64,000 nt of DNA from Betaproteobacteria bacterium (GTDB lineage Bacteria; Bdellovibrionota_B; Oligoflexia; Silvanigrellales; Silvanigrellaceae). A program made the translations under genes and the position numbers. Location: NCBI GenBank assembly GCA_016868315.1, contig VGHE01000013.1, forward strand, positions 1 through 64,000. Reading direction: 5' to 3'. Under the pieces are notes generated by a model. That model made no database searches. It was not told the DNA's origin and saw only the letters and a program-made list of their open reading frames with translations. Numbering within the stretch: the stretch's first letter is position 1; each line of letters opens with the position of its first letter. Below, in pieces: positions 35,843 to 44,582 of this stretch.

Positions 35843-36193
35843 ATGGCAAAGAACACCACTGTCTCCACGAGCCAACTCATTGCAGCGGTCGCTGACAAGT
35901 TCAATCAGCTCCCCAAGAAAGTCACCAAGGAAGTCATCGCAGACTTTCTCGCGACTGTTGAGAGCGAAGTGTCGCACGGCCGCAAGCTGCGCATCGACAA
36001 AGTCGGAATTCTCCAAGTGAAAGAGCGCGCTGCGCGCATGGGTCGCAACCCACAAACAGGCGAAGAAATCCGCATTCCTGCATCCAAGAAAATCGCTTTC
36101 CGTCCTGCTAAGTCCCTTAAGGAGCAGGTCACTGGCGCTAAGAAGGGCGCTCGTACACCCAAGAAGGCTCCTGCTAAGAAGAAAAAGAAGTAA
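35843..36193 (+). CDS. HU-family DNA-binding protein with Lys-rich tail
   Basis: Nucleoid-associated protein that bends DNA. Residues 1 to about 95 form the HU/IHF fold (STSQLIAAVADKFNQLPKKVTKEVIADFLATV, then KLRIDKVGILQVKERAARMGRNPQTGEEIRIPASKKIAFRPAK, with the DNA-intercalating NPQTGEEI arm). The last 20 or so residues are a histone-H1-like tail (KKGARTPKKAPAKKKKK). ATG 35843 follows AAAGGATC; the longer frame is upstream leader. It has a strong promoter and terminator of its own, suggesting high expression. Confidence 0.92.
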   Translation: MAKNTTVSTSQLIAAVADKFNQLPKKVTKEVIADFLATVESEVSHGRKLRIDKVGILQVKERAARMGRNPQTGEEIRIPASKKIAFRPAKSLKEQVTGAKKGARTPKKAPAKKKKK

Positions 36194-36225
36194 TTTCTTT
36201 TTCTAAATAGGGTTCCTGAACATGA

Positions 36226-36260
36226 AAACCGCTTGCCTTTTGGCAGGCGGTTTTGTTTTT
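36226..36260 (+). terminator. Intrinsic terminator after the HU gene
   Basis: ACCGCTTGCC-TTTT-GGCAGGCGGT stem with one G-U pair, followed by TTTTGTTTTT. Confidence 0.9.
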
Positions 36261-36353
36261 GACAAAAGATACAGGTGAGCGAGAACGTGGCGCATGCAAA
36301 AAGTGCAGCACTGAATCACTTCGGCGATGCCGATACCCCAAGCAGGAGGGGTC

Positions 36354-38627
36354 ATGGCATCTAGCATCCTTCAAAAGCTTCTGCCCAACACCAAGATACA
36401 GGCTCACATTTTCAGAGCTGTACTGTATCTGGCGTTGCTCGTTTGCGTCGTCTTGTTTGCGAGCCAGCTCAACGAGCAGGCCAAACGCAACGATGTGAAT
36501 GCGACTTTAGAGAAGCTTCTGAATGATGGTCAGGCGCGAACTCTTCAGAATGTGCAAATCACTTATCTGCTCTGTCCAAAGAAAATTGAACTCGATCAAA
36601 GCAAGTGTGACCGCGAGCAATCAGGCAAGCCAGTTGTGCACGATACACTTCTTGCCAATATTACCAAGATCCCAAAGATCACTCCTATCGTTGGAGAGGC
36701 TTTGCAGGCTAACTGGGCTGTTATCCGCTACAACTTCACAAACGAAGATTATGATTGGTTTCGAAAGAGTCCTTCGGCCGTGCTCGCTCTTCCTCGGAAT
36801 ATCCATACAGGAACCTATTTCCCGCTTAAGGGCGATAATTTCCATTTTGCAGCCGGCTTAGGGGCCGACACGACCTTTACCTTTACGCGTGATGATCTTT
36901 TGGAAATGGATCACATCGAATTTTGGATTGGCTTAGCAGGGCTGCCCTACTTTGGTCCGTCTGACATTCCTGCTCATTTTGTGCGTCCGAAGGAACTCCA
37001 CCGATTTTTGTCACTCATTGGAATGCAGAAGGAAGCGTCGATTTTGACCCGCCAGCTGGAGTTGGGTCTGCCCGTGGTCTTGGCAGCGATAGCTATTATT
37101 CTCGACCACAGTACTGTCATGTCGTATCTCTCCCTGTATGCAGCATCTCGTGCCATCCACGATTACATCGGCTTCCGCATGGAGGCTGCAGTACCGCACT
37201 ACATAGAGAAGAAACTGTACTTCATTTCGGTGGGTACCGGCTTTGCGTTTTTGGTTCTTTTTACTGCGTTGATTGTAGGTTTGAACGTCCGCCGCATTAA
37301 ATTGGCTCATCGCTGGATGTTTGTGTGTGTCATGGGTGGATTGTTCGGAATTGGCGAATATATCGATCCGAGTTTCTCGACCACGAGCGATCTGTGGGGC
37401 GATTCTCTCGCCATCTTTTCGTGCTTTCTTGTGATTCTGTACGCAGCCTATGACAGGTTCAAATATCCACCCAGTGCCGAAACAAAGGCCAGCAATCCTG
37501 AGTCATACAGTCGTGCAAGCGTTGCACTTGTTGTGACTCGGCTGGCTATTGTCTGCATTGCTTTTGCAGTGCATGGCTGGTCGAATGTGCGCGATCTCAT
37601 CGGGCACTCGACCGACTCAGACCTAAAGAGCCGGCTCGATTGGAAGTCGATGATTCTGATGCCCTCCCTCATGACAGCAGCTTTGCTGGAGGTGGGTTCC
37701 ACGGCGAAGAAGATGCTCAATTTCGGTCGCGATATGGCCACCAAAGCGCTCATTGAACAGGAGCTTCAGGTCGGACGAGAGGTTCAGGCGCGTATGCTTC
37801 CGAGTTTGCGCACAACGACCTTCGCTTGGCACTGGCGAGCCATGTACATGCCTGCCGAGGCATTGGCTGGGGACTGGTTCGACATCCGTGAGCTGAATTT
37901 TGCTGACGGCCGATCCTTGCTTGTGGCTTGTGTTGCCGATGTGACCGGACACGGGGTGGGCTCCTCTCTCGCCACGAGCGTGATTTGTTCTCATTGGGGG
38001 CTTTGGTGCAATCGGCTTCTTGAGTCAGGTTTTCCTGAGACTTCGGAAGAGAAGCACCAAGCCATTAAGCGTGCGCCGTATGCCATCCATTCGGGGTTGA
38101 AGGCGCTCCGTGAAAATGAAAATTGCACTGCCATCTTCGCAATCTTTGACCCTGTTCGAGAAGAAATTACCTTTTGCTCTGCAGGTCATCCTGGAATCTT
38201 ATCGATTGGTCAAAAATCGTTCCGATACTTCACAACCCAAGGAGAGCGGCTTGGTGGCGATGTACTGGGTGACTTACTTTGGAATGCAAAAACCGAATCC
38301 CTCACAGGAGATGAGCTCCTTGTGTTGTACTCCGACGGAGTTGTGCCTCTGCGTGCCACGGTGTCGAGTTGGGCAGCACAAATTAAGCGCAAGGTGACAG
38401 CCGGGAATGTAGACCGTCCTGAGTTGATGCTTGTGAAGCAGTTGCAATCCAACAAGTATGGATTTGCAGATGCTCCTGACTTGAAAGACGACATGACACT
38501 CGTCATGGTGCGACGTAATACCTCGGCAACCGCGCGAAAGTGCGAGCCTGAGGAACGACAGGAGCAGAGCGTATCTGCGGTGCCTGCAGCTGCTGCGTCC
38601 GACCAAGAAGTATCCAAATCGGCCTGA
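36354..38627 (+). CDS. Membrane sensor with SpoIIE/PP2C-type serine phosphatase domain
   Basis: 757 residues. TM1 is at about 19-38; an extracytoplasmic domain of about 200 residues follows (to about 235), then six to seven hydrophobic helices (about 240-440) and a short coiled coil (EQELQVGREVQARMLP), as in 7TM-DISM sensors. It ends in a SpoIIE-type phosphatase with the metal-binding Asp motifs intact: GDWFD, VADVTGHG, AGHP, YSDGVV and DDMTLVMV. Such proteins dephosphorylate anti-anti-sigma factors or similar partners in response to an outside signal. No anti-sigma pair is adjacent. ATG 36354 follows AGGAGGGGTC. The C-terminal 35 residues are Ala/Glu-rich and variable. Confidence 0.87.
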   Translation: MASSILQKLLPNTKIQAHIFRAVLYLALLVCVVLFASQLNEQAKRNDVNATLEKLLNDGQARTLQNVQITYLLCPKKIELDQSKCDREQSGKPVVHDTLLANITKIPKITPIVGEALQANWAVIRYNFTNEDYDWFRKSPSAVLALPRNIHTGTYFPLKGDNFHFAAGLGADTTFTFTRDDLLEMDHIEFWIGLAGLPYFGPSDIPAHFVRPKELHRFLSLIGMQKEASILTRQLELGLPVVLAAIAIILDHSTVMSYLSLYAASRAIHDYIGFRMEAAVPHYIEKKLYFISVGTGFAFLVLFTALIVGLNVRRIKLAHRWMFVCVMGGLFGIGEYIDPSFSTTSDLWGDSLAIFSCFLVILYAAYDRFKYPPSAETKASNPESYSRASVALVVTRLAIVCIAFAVHGWSNVRDLIGHSTDSDLKSRLDWKSMILMPSLMTAALLEVGSTAKKMLNFGRDMATKALIEQELQVGREVQARMLPSLRTTTFAWHWRAMYMPAEALAGDWFDIRELNFADGRSLLVACVADVTGHGVGSSLATSVICSHWGLWCNRLLESGFPETSEEKHQAIKRAPYAIHSGLKALRENENCTAIFAIFDPVREEITFCSAGHPGILSIGQKSFRYFTTQGERLGGDVLGDLLWNAKTESLTGDELLVLYSDGVVPLRATVSSWAAQIKRKVTAGNVDRPELMLVKQLQSNKYGFADAPDLKDDMTLVMVRRNTSATARKCEPEERQEQSVSAVPAAAASDQEVSKSA

Positions 38628-38711
38628 TTTTTTTACATTTCCTGGTGTGGCTTGCCTCGGTCTGATCTGCTGGGCTAATGTGCAGACATAAAGTTTGTCG
38701 GGAAAGTCAGC

Positions 38712-39878
38712 ATGTCCAAAACCAGGCCTGTCCTCGCATTTCTTGAAGAAGCATGGCTCAAGCAGCTCTACACGGAGTTTGACTCCATCTGCTTTCAATT
38801 CAGATTGAATCTGCGCAAGCCCCTGTTTGAAATTCGTGACATGAAATCGCAGTGGGGGCAGTGGGATCCTCTCACTCGTACAATTTGCATCAGTCGAAAT
38901 CTGATTCAAGCTCACGGCTGGCATCATGTTTTGGGTGTTTTGAAACACGAGTTGGCGCACATGTTCGTCAGTGAAGTGTTGCAGGGCGATGCCTCGCACG
39001 GTTCTGATTTTCACCGTGCATGTGAGATTCTGGGAGTTCCCGAGGAGTATCGGGGCGGTGGTCTCGACCTCGGCGAACCTCTGCGCACCTGGCAAGAGAT
39101 GTCGGAAGTCCCCGAGGAGGATGCTGTCGTTCTGCGCAAGGTTGAAAAGCTTTTAGCTATGGCGGAATCAACGAATGAGAACGAAGCTTTTCTCGCCATG
39201 GCGCGCGTGCAAGAGCTTATTCACAAGTACAATCTCGAGCGGGTGCTGAACCGCAAGAAAAACCGCTACGTTTCATTGCTCATCAATCACCGTAAACAAA
39301 AGGTCGACAGGCTACAACGCATGATTGCAGGCCTGCTTACGGGCTATTATTTCGTTGATGTTGTTTTCGCCGACCTCTACGACGCCCAGCAAAATGTGGT
39401 TCACAAAACCATGGAAATTCTCGGCACCGAGCAGAATGTTTACATGGCTGAATATGTTTATGGCTTCCTACGGCAGCAATCCGAGTCGCTGTGGGATAGC
39501 TACCGCACGAAGAATGCACTCAAGGGAGCTTCTCCTAAAATGTCCTTCCAAACGGGAGTTATTGCAGGCTTCAAGAGAAAGCTTGATCAAATGGAAAAGA
39601 ACGCTCAGCGCGCGGCACGCTCGGCAGCACACATTTCTGAAAACCTTCCCTCCGGAGTTGAACCCGAATCGAAATCTCTCGTGCGTTTCGACGATCCTGG
39701 CCTAAGGAAGTTCGTCAAATCGCGCTTCCCTCGGCTGACTTCGATTCGTACCGGAGGACGTGTCTTGGGTGAGCACTACGACAGTGGTCGCGTGCAGGGC
39801 GAGCGGATTGTTATTCACAGAGGCATATCCACCCAAGGCAGCGGTGACCGTGCACTTCTTGGACCTGCCCGAGGCTGA
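38712..39878 (+). CDS. SprT-like metallopeptidase domain fused to DUF2786
   Basis: N-terminal SprT-like zinc domain: HELAH at 79-83 and a third likely ligand His96 in SHGSDFH. It is followed by DUF2786 (about 139-180, VEKLLAMAESTNENEAFLAMARVQELIHKYNL). The middle to C-terminal 190 residues correspond to the helical region that often accompanies DUF2786. SprT-like proteases in eukaryotes (SPRTN) digest DNA-protein crosslinks; whether this bacterial fusion does so is not known. Standing between the SpoIIE gene and tRNA-Arg, it appears monocistronic. Confidence 0.82.
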   Translation: MSKTRPVLAFLEEAWLKQLYTEFDSICFQFRLNLRKPLFEIRDMKSQWGQWDPLTRTICISRNLIQAHGWHHVLGVLKHELAHMFVSEVLQGDASHGSDFHRACEILGVPEEYRGGGLDLGEPLRTWQEMSEVPEEDAVVLRKVEKLLAMAESTNENEAFLAMARVQELIHKYNLERVLNRKKNRYVSLLINHRKQKVDRLQRMIAGLLTGYYFVDVVFADLYDAQQNVVHKTMEILGTEQNVYMAEYVYGFLRQQSESLWDSYRTKNALKGASPKMSFQTGVIAGFKRKLDQMEKNAQRAARSAAHISENLPSGVEPESKSLVRFDDPGLRKFVKSRFPRLTSIRTGGRVLGEHYDSGRVQGERIVIHRGISTQGSGDRALLGPARG

Positions 39879-39904
39879 ATCAGGTCGCTTCATTGGCAGA
39901 AACG

Positions 39905-39919
39905 TTGCGCGAGGCGCAA
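39905..39919 (+). repeat. Small hairpin between the SprT-like gene and tRNA-Arg
   Basis: TTGCGC-GAG-GCGCAA, a perfect 6-bp stem with a 3-base loop, 27 bases after the stop. It has no T run, so termination is uncertain. Confidence 0.4.
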
Positions 39920-39949
39920 GAGTTGAGCTAAACCTGTGCGCAGGGTGTG

Positions 39950-40026
39950 GTCGCCGTAGCTCAGCTGGATAGAGCGGTTGTTTCCTAAACAACAGGTCGC
40001 ATGTTCAAGTCATGCCGGTGACGCCA
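39950..40026 (+). tRNA. tRNA-Arg (anticodon CCT)
   Basis: Complete cloverleaf. Acceptor GTCGCCG pairs with CGGTGAC (one G-U); the D arm is AGCTCAGCTGGATAGAGC; anticodon stem GTTGT/ACAAC encloses loop TTCCTAA with anticodon CCT; the T arm is GCATG TTCAAGT CATGC; discriminator G is followed by an encoded CCA. Its 3' end overlaps, in antisense, the last codons of the oxidoreductase gene at 40005. Confidence 0.97.
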
Positions 40027-41258
40027 CCTACGCTCTCGTTCAAACCACTGCGCCAACGTGAAGGGCGCAGCAGTGCCCGCAGGTTTTTTGCTTTCCCAGT
40101 TTTAATAATTTCAGTGATGAGAGCCGCAGCCTGAAATCCGGCCGACCAACCGCATCCAAGCCAGCCCGTTGCACCCAAAATCCGTCCGTGATGCCCGAGG
40201 TCACCCAACATCGGCAATTCATCGCAGGGCAGGCAATCTACACCCAGGCCAATGTGCTGCATTTCGAGCTGTGCATTAGCACACGCAGTGAGGTATTCTG
40301 AATTCATGTCGGGTGCGAGAAGAGGCGCGCAGTGCGGGAGAAGCTGTTTGCGAACCCAGGCTTCGATTTTTTTCGGTAGGGCAGCATCTACCCCATGTGC
40401 GGACAGATCCACTCCAGCGCCGGCCTGTGGCAAAAGAAAGCGTGGTCCACTGAGCTTCAATCTCCAAACCCATTGGCCTGTGCTGATTTGTTCGGGTTGA
40501 AAGAGTCCAGCAACATGGCCACTCGCGGCGCGGAATGGCACGGGCGGTGCATTTTGCTCTGCCGGAATAGATGTTCTCCAAATGGAAAGCACATCGCTCA
40601 TTGGCACCAGCATGTGCGCAAGCCAGGGTTGAAGATCACCAATGTGAAATCCGTTAGCAAGAATGATCATCTCGCTTTCGCAGACTGTTCCATTGTCGAG
40701 ATGCACTCGACAGACGTCTTTGGAGTCCTCGATTCTCATGACCTGTGCTGCAATCCACGCGGGAAGATGACTACTTTTACTTTGAGTTTTGAATGGTGTG
40801 TTTGAGTTAATCATCACACCAGCGTCAACCTTCTCCGTGTAGATTTCATCGACTGAAAGTGCAGAGGAAGTCAGCCCCAACTCTAATTGGCACGCTGTTT
40901 TGAGTTCGACCCTCTCATGATTTTCGAGCGCAATACGATAGGTGGGTAGGCGATGCATGTGCTGGTTGCCAAGAAGGCTTTCAGCGACTGCGATACCCTG
41001 TGAACAGAAATCTTGAAGCCACTGTGCCATCTCGAGCCCGTGTGCAACCACGGCGCGTGTGGGCGGATCATTGAGCGAAGGCCAAAAAACCCCCAAGCCT
41101 TGCGATGCCCAATGCGCAGCTCCAGCGCCACATTCAGGGGCAATAACGGTTGTTCTAATTTTTTCTTTGGAGAGAAGTTGTGCGCAGGCCCAGCCCAGTG
41201 GACCCGCGCCAATCACAATGACGTCAGATTTTTTCGTTGCCTGCGACAGGTCGCTCAC
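40005..41258 (-). CDS. FAD-dependent oxidoreductase (DAO family)
   Basis: Amine or amino-acid oxidase-like flavoprotein. The FAD-binding Rossmann motif is DVIVIGAGPLGWACAQLLSK at residues 12-31. The C-terminal block GLGVDCLPCDELPMLGDL, then ILGATGWLGCGWSAGFQAAALI, is the typical DAO end where the flavin is contacted again. Substrate unknown. GTG 41258 with GGGGATT before it overlaps the prmA end by 35 bases; the frame extending to 41309 is inside prmA. The last eight or so codons (GGVTGMT-stop) are the antisense of the tRNA-Arg 3' half. Third gene of a minus-strand operon. Confidence 0.8.
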   Translation of the reverse strand: MSDLSQATKKSDVIVIGAGPLGWACAQLLSKEKIRTTVIAPECGAGAAHWASQGLGVFWPSLNDPPTRAVVAHGLEMAQWLQDFCSQGIAVAESLLGNQHMHRLPTYRIALENHERVELKTACQLELGLTSSALSVDEIYTEKVDAGVMINSNTPFKTQSKSSHLPAWIAAQVMRIEDSKDVCRVHLDNGTVCESEMIILANGFHIGDLQPWLAHMLVPMSDVLSIWRTSIPAEQNAPPVPFRAASGHVAGLFQPEQISTGQWVWRLKLSGPRFLLPQAGAGVDLSAHGVDAALPKKIEAWVRKQLLPHCAPLLAPDMNSEYLTACANAQLEMQHIGLGVDCLPCDELPMLGDLGHHGRILGATGWLGCGWSAGFQAAALITEIIKTGKAKNLRALLRPSRWRSGLNESVGGVTGMT

Positions 41259-42171
41259 ACACAATCCCCGACCAGTGTCCCAAGGTGACCATCTTCTTAA
41301 CCACGGCATTGTGACTCTTCACAAGCTCACAGAAGTCGTCGATCTCTGTCTTGAGAATTCCTGAGACTATGATTGTGCCACCCGGGCGTGTGTGTCCAAC
41401 AATGTCGCCAAAAATTTTCGTCAAAGGACGAAGTTGGATGTTGGCAAAGACAAGGTCAAAGTTCGTTTCTTGAATGGCGTCGATTGGAGTTGCAACGAAT
41501 CGTGCGTTGTTGATGCCATTGTCACGGGCGTTGACTTGAGCAATGTGAACGCTGCTTTCGTCGATATCACAGCCAAGAATATTGCTGCTGCCCAACATGG
41601 CTGCGGCAATCGCGAGAATCCCCGAGCCTGTTCCCACATCGAAAATACTCGCTGGCACAGGCTGAGCTTCGAGGAGAAGTTCGAGGCAAAGTTTGGTTGT
41701 TTCGTGTTGACCCGTTCCAAAAGCCATCCCTGGATCGATAATTATTTTGTGGGGCTGTCGGAAATCACTTGGATTCTCCCAGGGCGGTAGAATGGCGAAG
41801 CGACCTGCGATGTCGATAGGCTTGAAAGATGCCTTCCAAGATTCGCGCCAGTTTTGGTCAGCAATGGGCTGCAGCACGAGCTGCTCGGTTTTTAGTGGAA
41901 TGCGTCCTGCAGCGGCCTCGGTCAACAGATTGCTGCGCAGATTTTGAAGATGTGCAAGATCTTCGCTGTAGAGTATGACTGGTACCTGGCGTACGAGTTC
42001 ACCGTAGTAGTCGCGCGTGAGGTGTTCGTAGTCGTATTCAAACTCAACATCGCAATCGAGAGCACCTTCAACAAAGTTGTGCTCGTCGTATTCGTGCAGG
42101 ATTTCGATCAGGGTGTCTTTGTTGGCGTCGTCGGTGTGAATGCGGAGCTCATAGCAGATCGGATGGGTCAT
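41224..42171 (-). CDS. prmA: Ribosomal protein L11 methyltransferase
   Basis: SAM-dependent trimethylation of ribosomal protein L11. The N-terminal substrate domain (1-130) contains DQNWRESWKASFKP; DPGMAFGTGQHETTKLCL is the characteristic PrmA block; the SAM site is FDVGTGSGILAIAAAMLG, and LGCDIDESSV plus LVFANIQLRPL follow. 315 residues is slightly longer than usual because of an acidic N-terminal insertion (HEYDEHNFVEGALDCDVEFEY, split). GAGG lies five bases before the ATG. It is coupled to its neighbours: 7 bases after the TPR gene, overlapping the DAO gene. Confidence 0.93.
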   Translation of the reverse strand: MTHPICYELRIHTDDANKDTLIEILHEYDEHNFVEGALDCDVEFEYDYEHLTRDYYGELVRQVPVILYSEDLAHLQNLRSNLLTEAAAGRIPLKTEQLVLQPIADQNWRESWKASFKPIDIAGRFAILPPWENPSDFRQPHKIIIDPGMAFGTGQHETTKLCLELLLEAQPVPASIFDVGTGSGILAIAAAMLGSSNILGCDIDESSVHIAQVNARDNGINNARFVATPIDAIQETNFDLVFANIQLRPLTKIFGDIVGHTRPGGTIIVSGILKTEIDDFCELVKSHNAVVKKMVTLGHWSGIVCERPVAGNEKI

Positions 42172-42178
42172 GAATGCC

Positions 42179-43438
42179 TCACAGGGTCAACCGATCCTCC
42201 ATTGTTTTTAGGAGTTGAGCGGCCTTTTCGTAGTTGGGTTCGCGCGCCAAAGCGAGCTGTGCGTATTGGCGAGCCTCCAGGAACCTCCCCCACTTGGCAT
42301 AAGCTAGACCAATATTAAAGAGAATTTGATGGCGGTTGGTATTTGTGGGCAAAACCAGTTGAGCCTTTTTGTAGTGCTCAATTGACTCCTCGTAGCGTCC
42401 CGCTCGAACCAGCTGAATTCCATAAGCGTTCAAGTAGCTTGCAACTTTGTTCACATCTCCGCAGTGTTCCAGGAGTACCCGCGCCGAGTCGAAGTCCCCG
42501 AGTGCCAGTTTGACCCGAGCGAGGTCTTCGCGTGCCTGCATGGAGTGCTCGTCGAGACTGAGCGATTTTGCAAAGGCGCTGTCTGCCTTTTCCATGTTTC
42601 CCAAGGCCATGTGACACTCAGCAATCTTGGCAAGGCGGCCGGGATGGCGTGGGTTGTTGAGCCTGAGCTTCTCAAGAATCGGCAAAGCCTCCTGGATTTG
42701 GCCGCGCTCGATGAAAAGGTCAGCCAAGCCTTGCAACGCCCTGAGATAGTTCGGGTTTTTATCAATGGAGCGTCGCAGCCAGTTTTCTGCTGTTTTGTAA
42801 TCATTCTCGAGCATTGCGCGCCGCGACATCAGCTCGCAGTAGCGCGCCGTGTCTCCGAGCTGTCGCAGCAGCTCATCGCTCGCAATGATTTTCTCATCAT
42901 CACCCACAGCCGACCAGTTTTTCAGAACTCTTTCGAAGTGCCGGACGCTGCGCTCGGCAGGGTTGCCACCGTTGTCGTTTTCAAGTGCGATCAGTTTTTC
43001 GATGCGGCGAGCGAACTTGATGCAATCCTGAGACCACTCTGTTTTGAGAGGGTTGAGCGGCTGAACGCACCCCACTCCGAATTCACCGAGAAAAGTCACT
43101 TCTTCTCGGGAAAGCGCTTTGGCAAGTACGGTCGTGCGGCGCAGCAACGGGTCGCCCCCTTGGGAGGCAAGATCGCATACGAGACCTTCACTGCTCCGCT
43201 GGGTCACGCTTTTTCGTTCAAGAAGTGTTCTCCAGTCCTGCTGGGGATTGCTCTCCCAAAGCAGAATGACAACAGCTGCCTCGTCGAGAGCCGCTTCTGG
43301 CGATCCCATGCGCAGCGAACCACAGCGAATGAGAGGTGTTCCCGGGAGCACCTGCGCCAGTGCGGTGGCCATGAGAGACATGCGCTCTTCATCGTCGCCA
43401 ACAAGCAACAAATTGGTTCGAGATTTAAAGGGTTTCAT
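42179..43438 (-). CDS. TPR protein with degenerate receiver-like N-terminus
   Basis: Residues 1-140 resemble a response-regulator receiver in layout (TNLLLVGDDEERMSLMATAL with acidic residues), but the phospho-Asp strand reads VVILLWES with no Asp. From about 175 onward there are six to seven tetratricopeptide repeats (RYCELMSRRAMLENDYKTAENWLRRSIDKNPNY and ILFNIGLAYAKWGRFLEARQYAQLAL as clear examples), making a protein-binding solenoid. It is cytoplasmic. AGAGGAGC precedes the ATG. It is first in the operon with prmA and the DAO gene. It resembles the gene at 51753-53123 in architecture, suggesting paralogy. Confidence 0.78.
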   Translation of the reverse strand: MKPFKSRTNLLLVGDDEERMSLMATALAQVLPGTPLIRCGSLRMGSPEAALDEAAVVILLWESNPQQDWRTLLERKSVTQRSSEGLVCDLASQGGDPLLRRTTVLAKALSREEVTFLGEFGVGCVQPLNPLKTEWSQDCIKFARRIEKLIALENDNGGNPAERSVRHFERVLKNWSAVGDDEKIIASDELLRQLGDTARYCELMSRRAMLENDYKTAENWLRRSIDKNPNYLRALQGLADLFIERGQIQEALPILEKLRLNNPRHPGRLAKIAECHMALGNMEKADSAFAKSLSLDEHSMQAREDLARVKLALGDFDSARVLLEHCGDVNKVASYLNAYGIQLVRAGRYEESIEHYKKAQLVLPTNTNRHQILFNIGLAYAKWGRFLEARQYAQLALAREPNYEKAAQLLKTMEDRLTL

Positions 43439-43481
43439 GAGCAGCTCCTCTAGACTTATGATACCCTATGAGGGTTATCGG

Positions 43482-44582
43482 ATGGATTCGAAAAAGCCTG
43501 AGCGTTGGGTGAGAAAGGGTGTCAGACTTATGAAGCAGGGCGCGGAAACACCCCGGAATTGCTTAATCCTGGGCGGAGGCGCGCTCGGGCTCTTGTTGCA
43601 CTACAATTTGACTCATGCGTTTTCCGAAAACGGCAGCCCAACACGCAGAGTCACACACAGCAGAACAACCGTTCCAGAGCCCATACTGTTTGAGCAAGCA
43701 ACTGCGGAAGCTCTCCCATTTCAAGTGGAATACCACACAGGGTCTGCACAAAGTTGCCTAAAAATAATTGACCCTGAGTTGGTTTTTATTTGTGTTCCTC
43801 CGGAGAGCACAGAGGAAGTTTTGCACACCTGGCTTGCTGCAATGGAGACATGGGGGCAACCCAAAACTCAAGTTCAGATAATTTTTTGCAACAACGGCTG
43901 CCTAAGTCCAGCGACACTTGGCCGAATCCAGCAAGCACATTCACGATTTTCTTTCCTGCGCGCGCTCTTTTTTGTGGGAGCGATGCGCACTATACATGAA
44001 GATCATACCGTCATCCGCTGGACGGGTGGAACTCGTGTTGTTTGGGACTGGCTGCGGCCGCCGCTTGAACACCGGTCGACTGAATTGCCCAACTTTCTGA
44101 GTTGCCCTGCAGCCCTCGCCAGTGGTCAGTCAACTCGAACTGCGCCAGTCAAGAGTTCGGCTGCAACCCTGGGTTTTACAGAATGGATGCGCGAAACAAC
44201 TATCTTCGCTGCTGAACGGTGCAAATTCTTTACCAACTTCATGCTTGCCGCAGCCGTGGGTCCTCAACTCGCCAAAAACAAAACATTGTCAGAGCGTCTC
44301 GAAGACTCCATCGTTTCTCATCAGGCACAACAATTCGCCGTTTTGTGGGAGCATCATGGAGTGACTGCCGAACAGCTGAAATTGACCTTGATGTCGACCG
44401 TGGCCGACACGGGGGAAAACATCAACTCACTGAGCTATGCTGCTGTTCAGGGCAAGACCGGAACCATGGCGTGGTTTTTGCAAAGCCTGGAGGAAGACAT
44501 TCGACGCTCTCCTCGGCGTGCTAAACTTGAGCCGCTGATTTCGTTTCTGAGTTCCGTCCGCAAAAATTGGAGGATGGAATAA
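43482..44582 (+). CDS. Ketopantoate-reductase-like protein, divergent
   Basis: The N-terminal NAD(P) fold CLILGGGALGLLLHYNL and the later ELVFICVPPESTEEVLHTW resemble PanE/ApbA ketopantoate reductases, as does the C-terminal helical domain (CKFFTNFMLAAAVGPQL). The usual C-terminal SMxQDxxxGRxTEID signature reads NSLSYAAVQGKTGTMAW and lacks the acidic catalytic residue, so a canonical pantothenate role is doubtful. ATG 43482 has GAGGG eight bases upstream; ATG 43530 is an alternative. It heads the rhomboid/S8 operon, its stop overlapping the rhomboid start (TAATG). Confidence 0.68.
   Translation: MDSKKPERWVRKGVRLMKQGAETPRNCLILGGGALGLLLHYNLTHAFSENGSPTRRVTHSRTTVPEPILFEQATAEALPFQVEYHTGSAQSCLKIIDPELVFICVPPESTEEVLHTWLAAMETWGQPKTQVQIIFCNNGCLSPATLGRIQQAHSRFSFLRALFFVGAMRTIHEDHTVIRWTGGTRVVWDWLRPPLEHRSTELPNFLSCPAALASGQSTRTAPVKSSAATLGFTEWMRETTIFAAERCKFFTNFMLAAAVGPQLAKNKTLSERLEDSIVSHQAQQFAVLWEHHGVTAEQLKLTLMSTVADTGENINSLSYAAVQGKTGTMAWFLQSLEEDIRRSPRRAKLEPLISFLSSVRKNWRME

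Noticed and set aside
42464-43453. Long plus-strand ORF (329 codons) opposite the TPR gene
   Set aside because: Fully antisense to the receiver-TPR gene, low-complexity in character, no ribosome site and no family resemblance.
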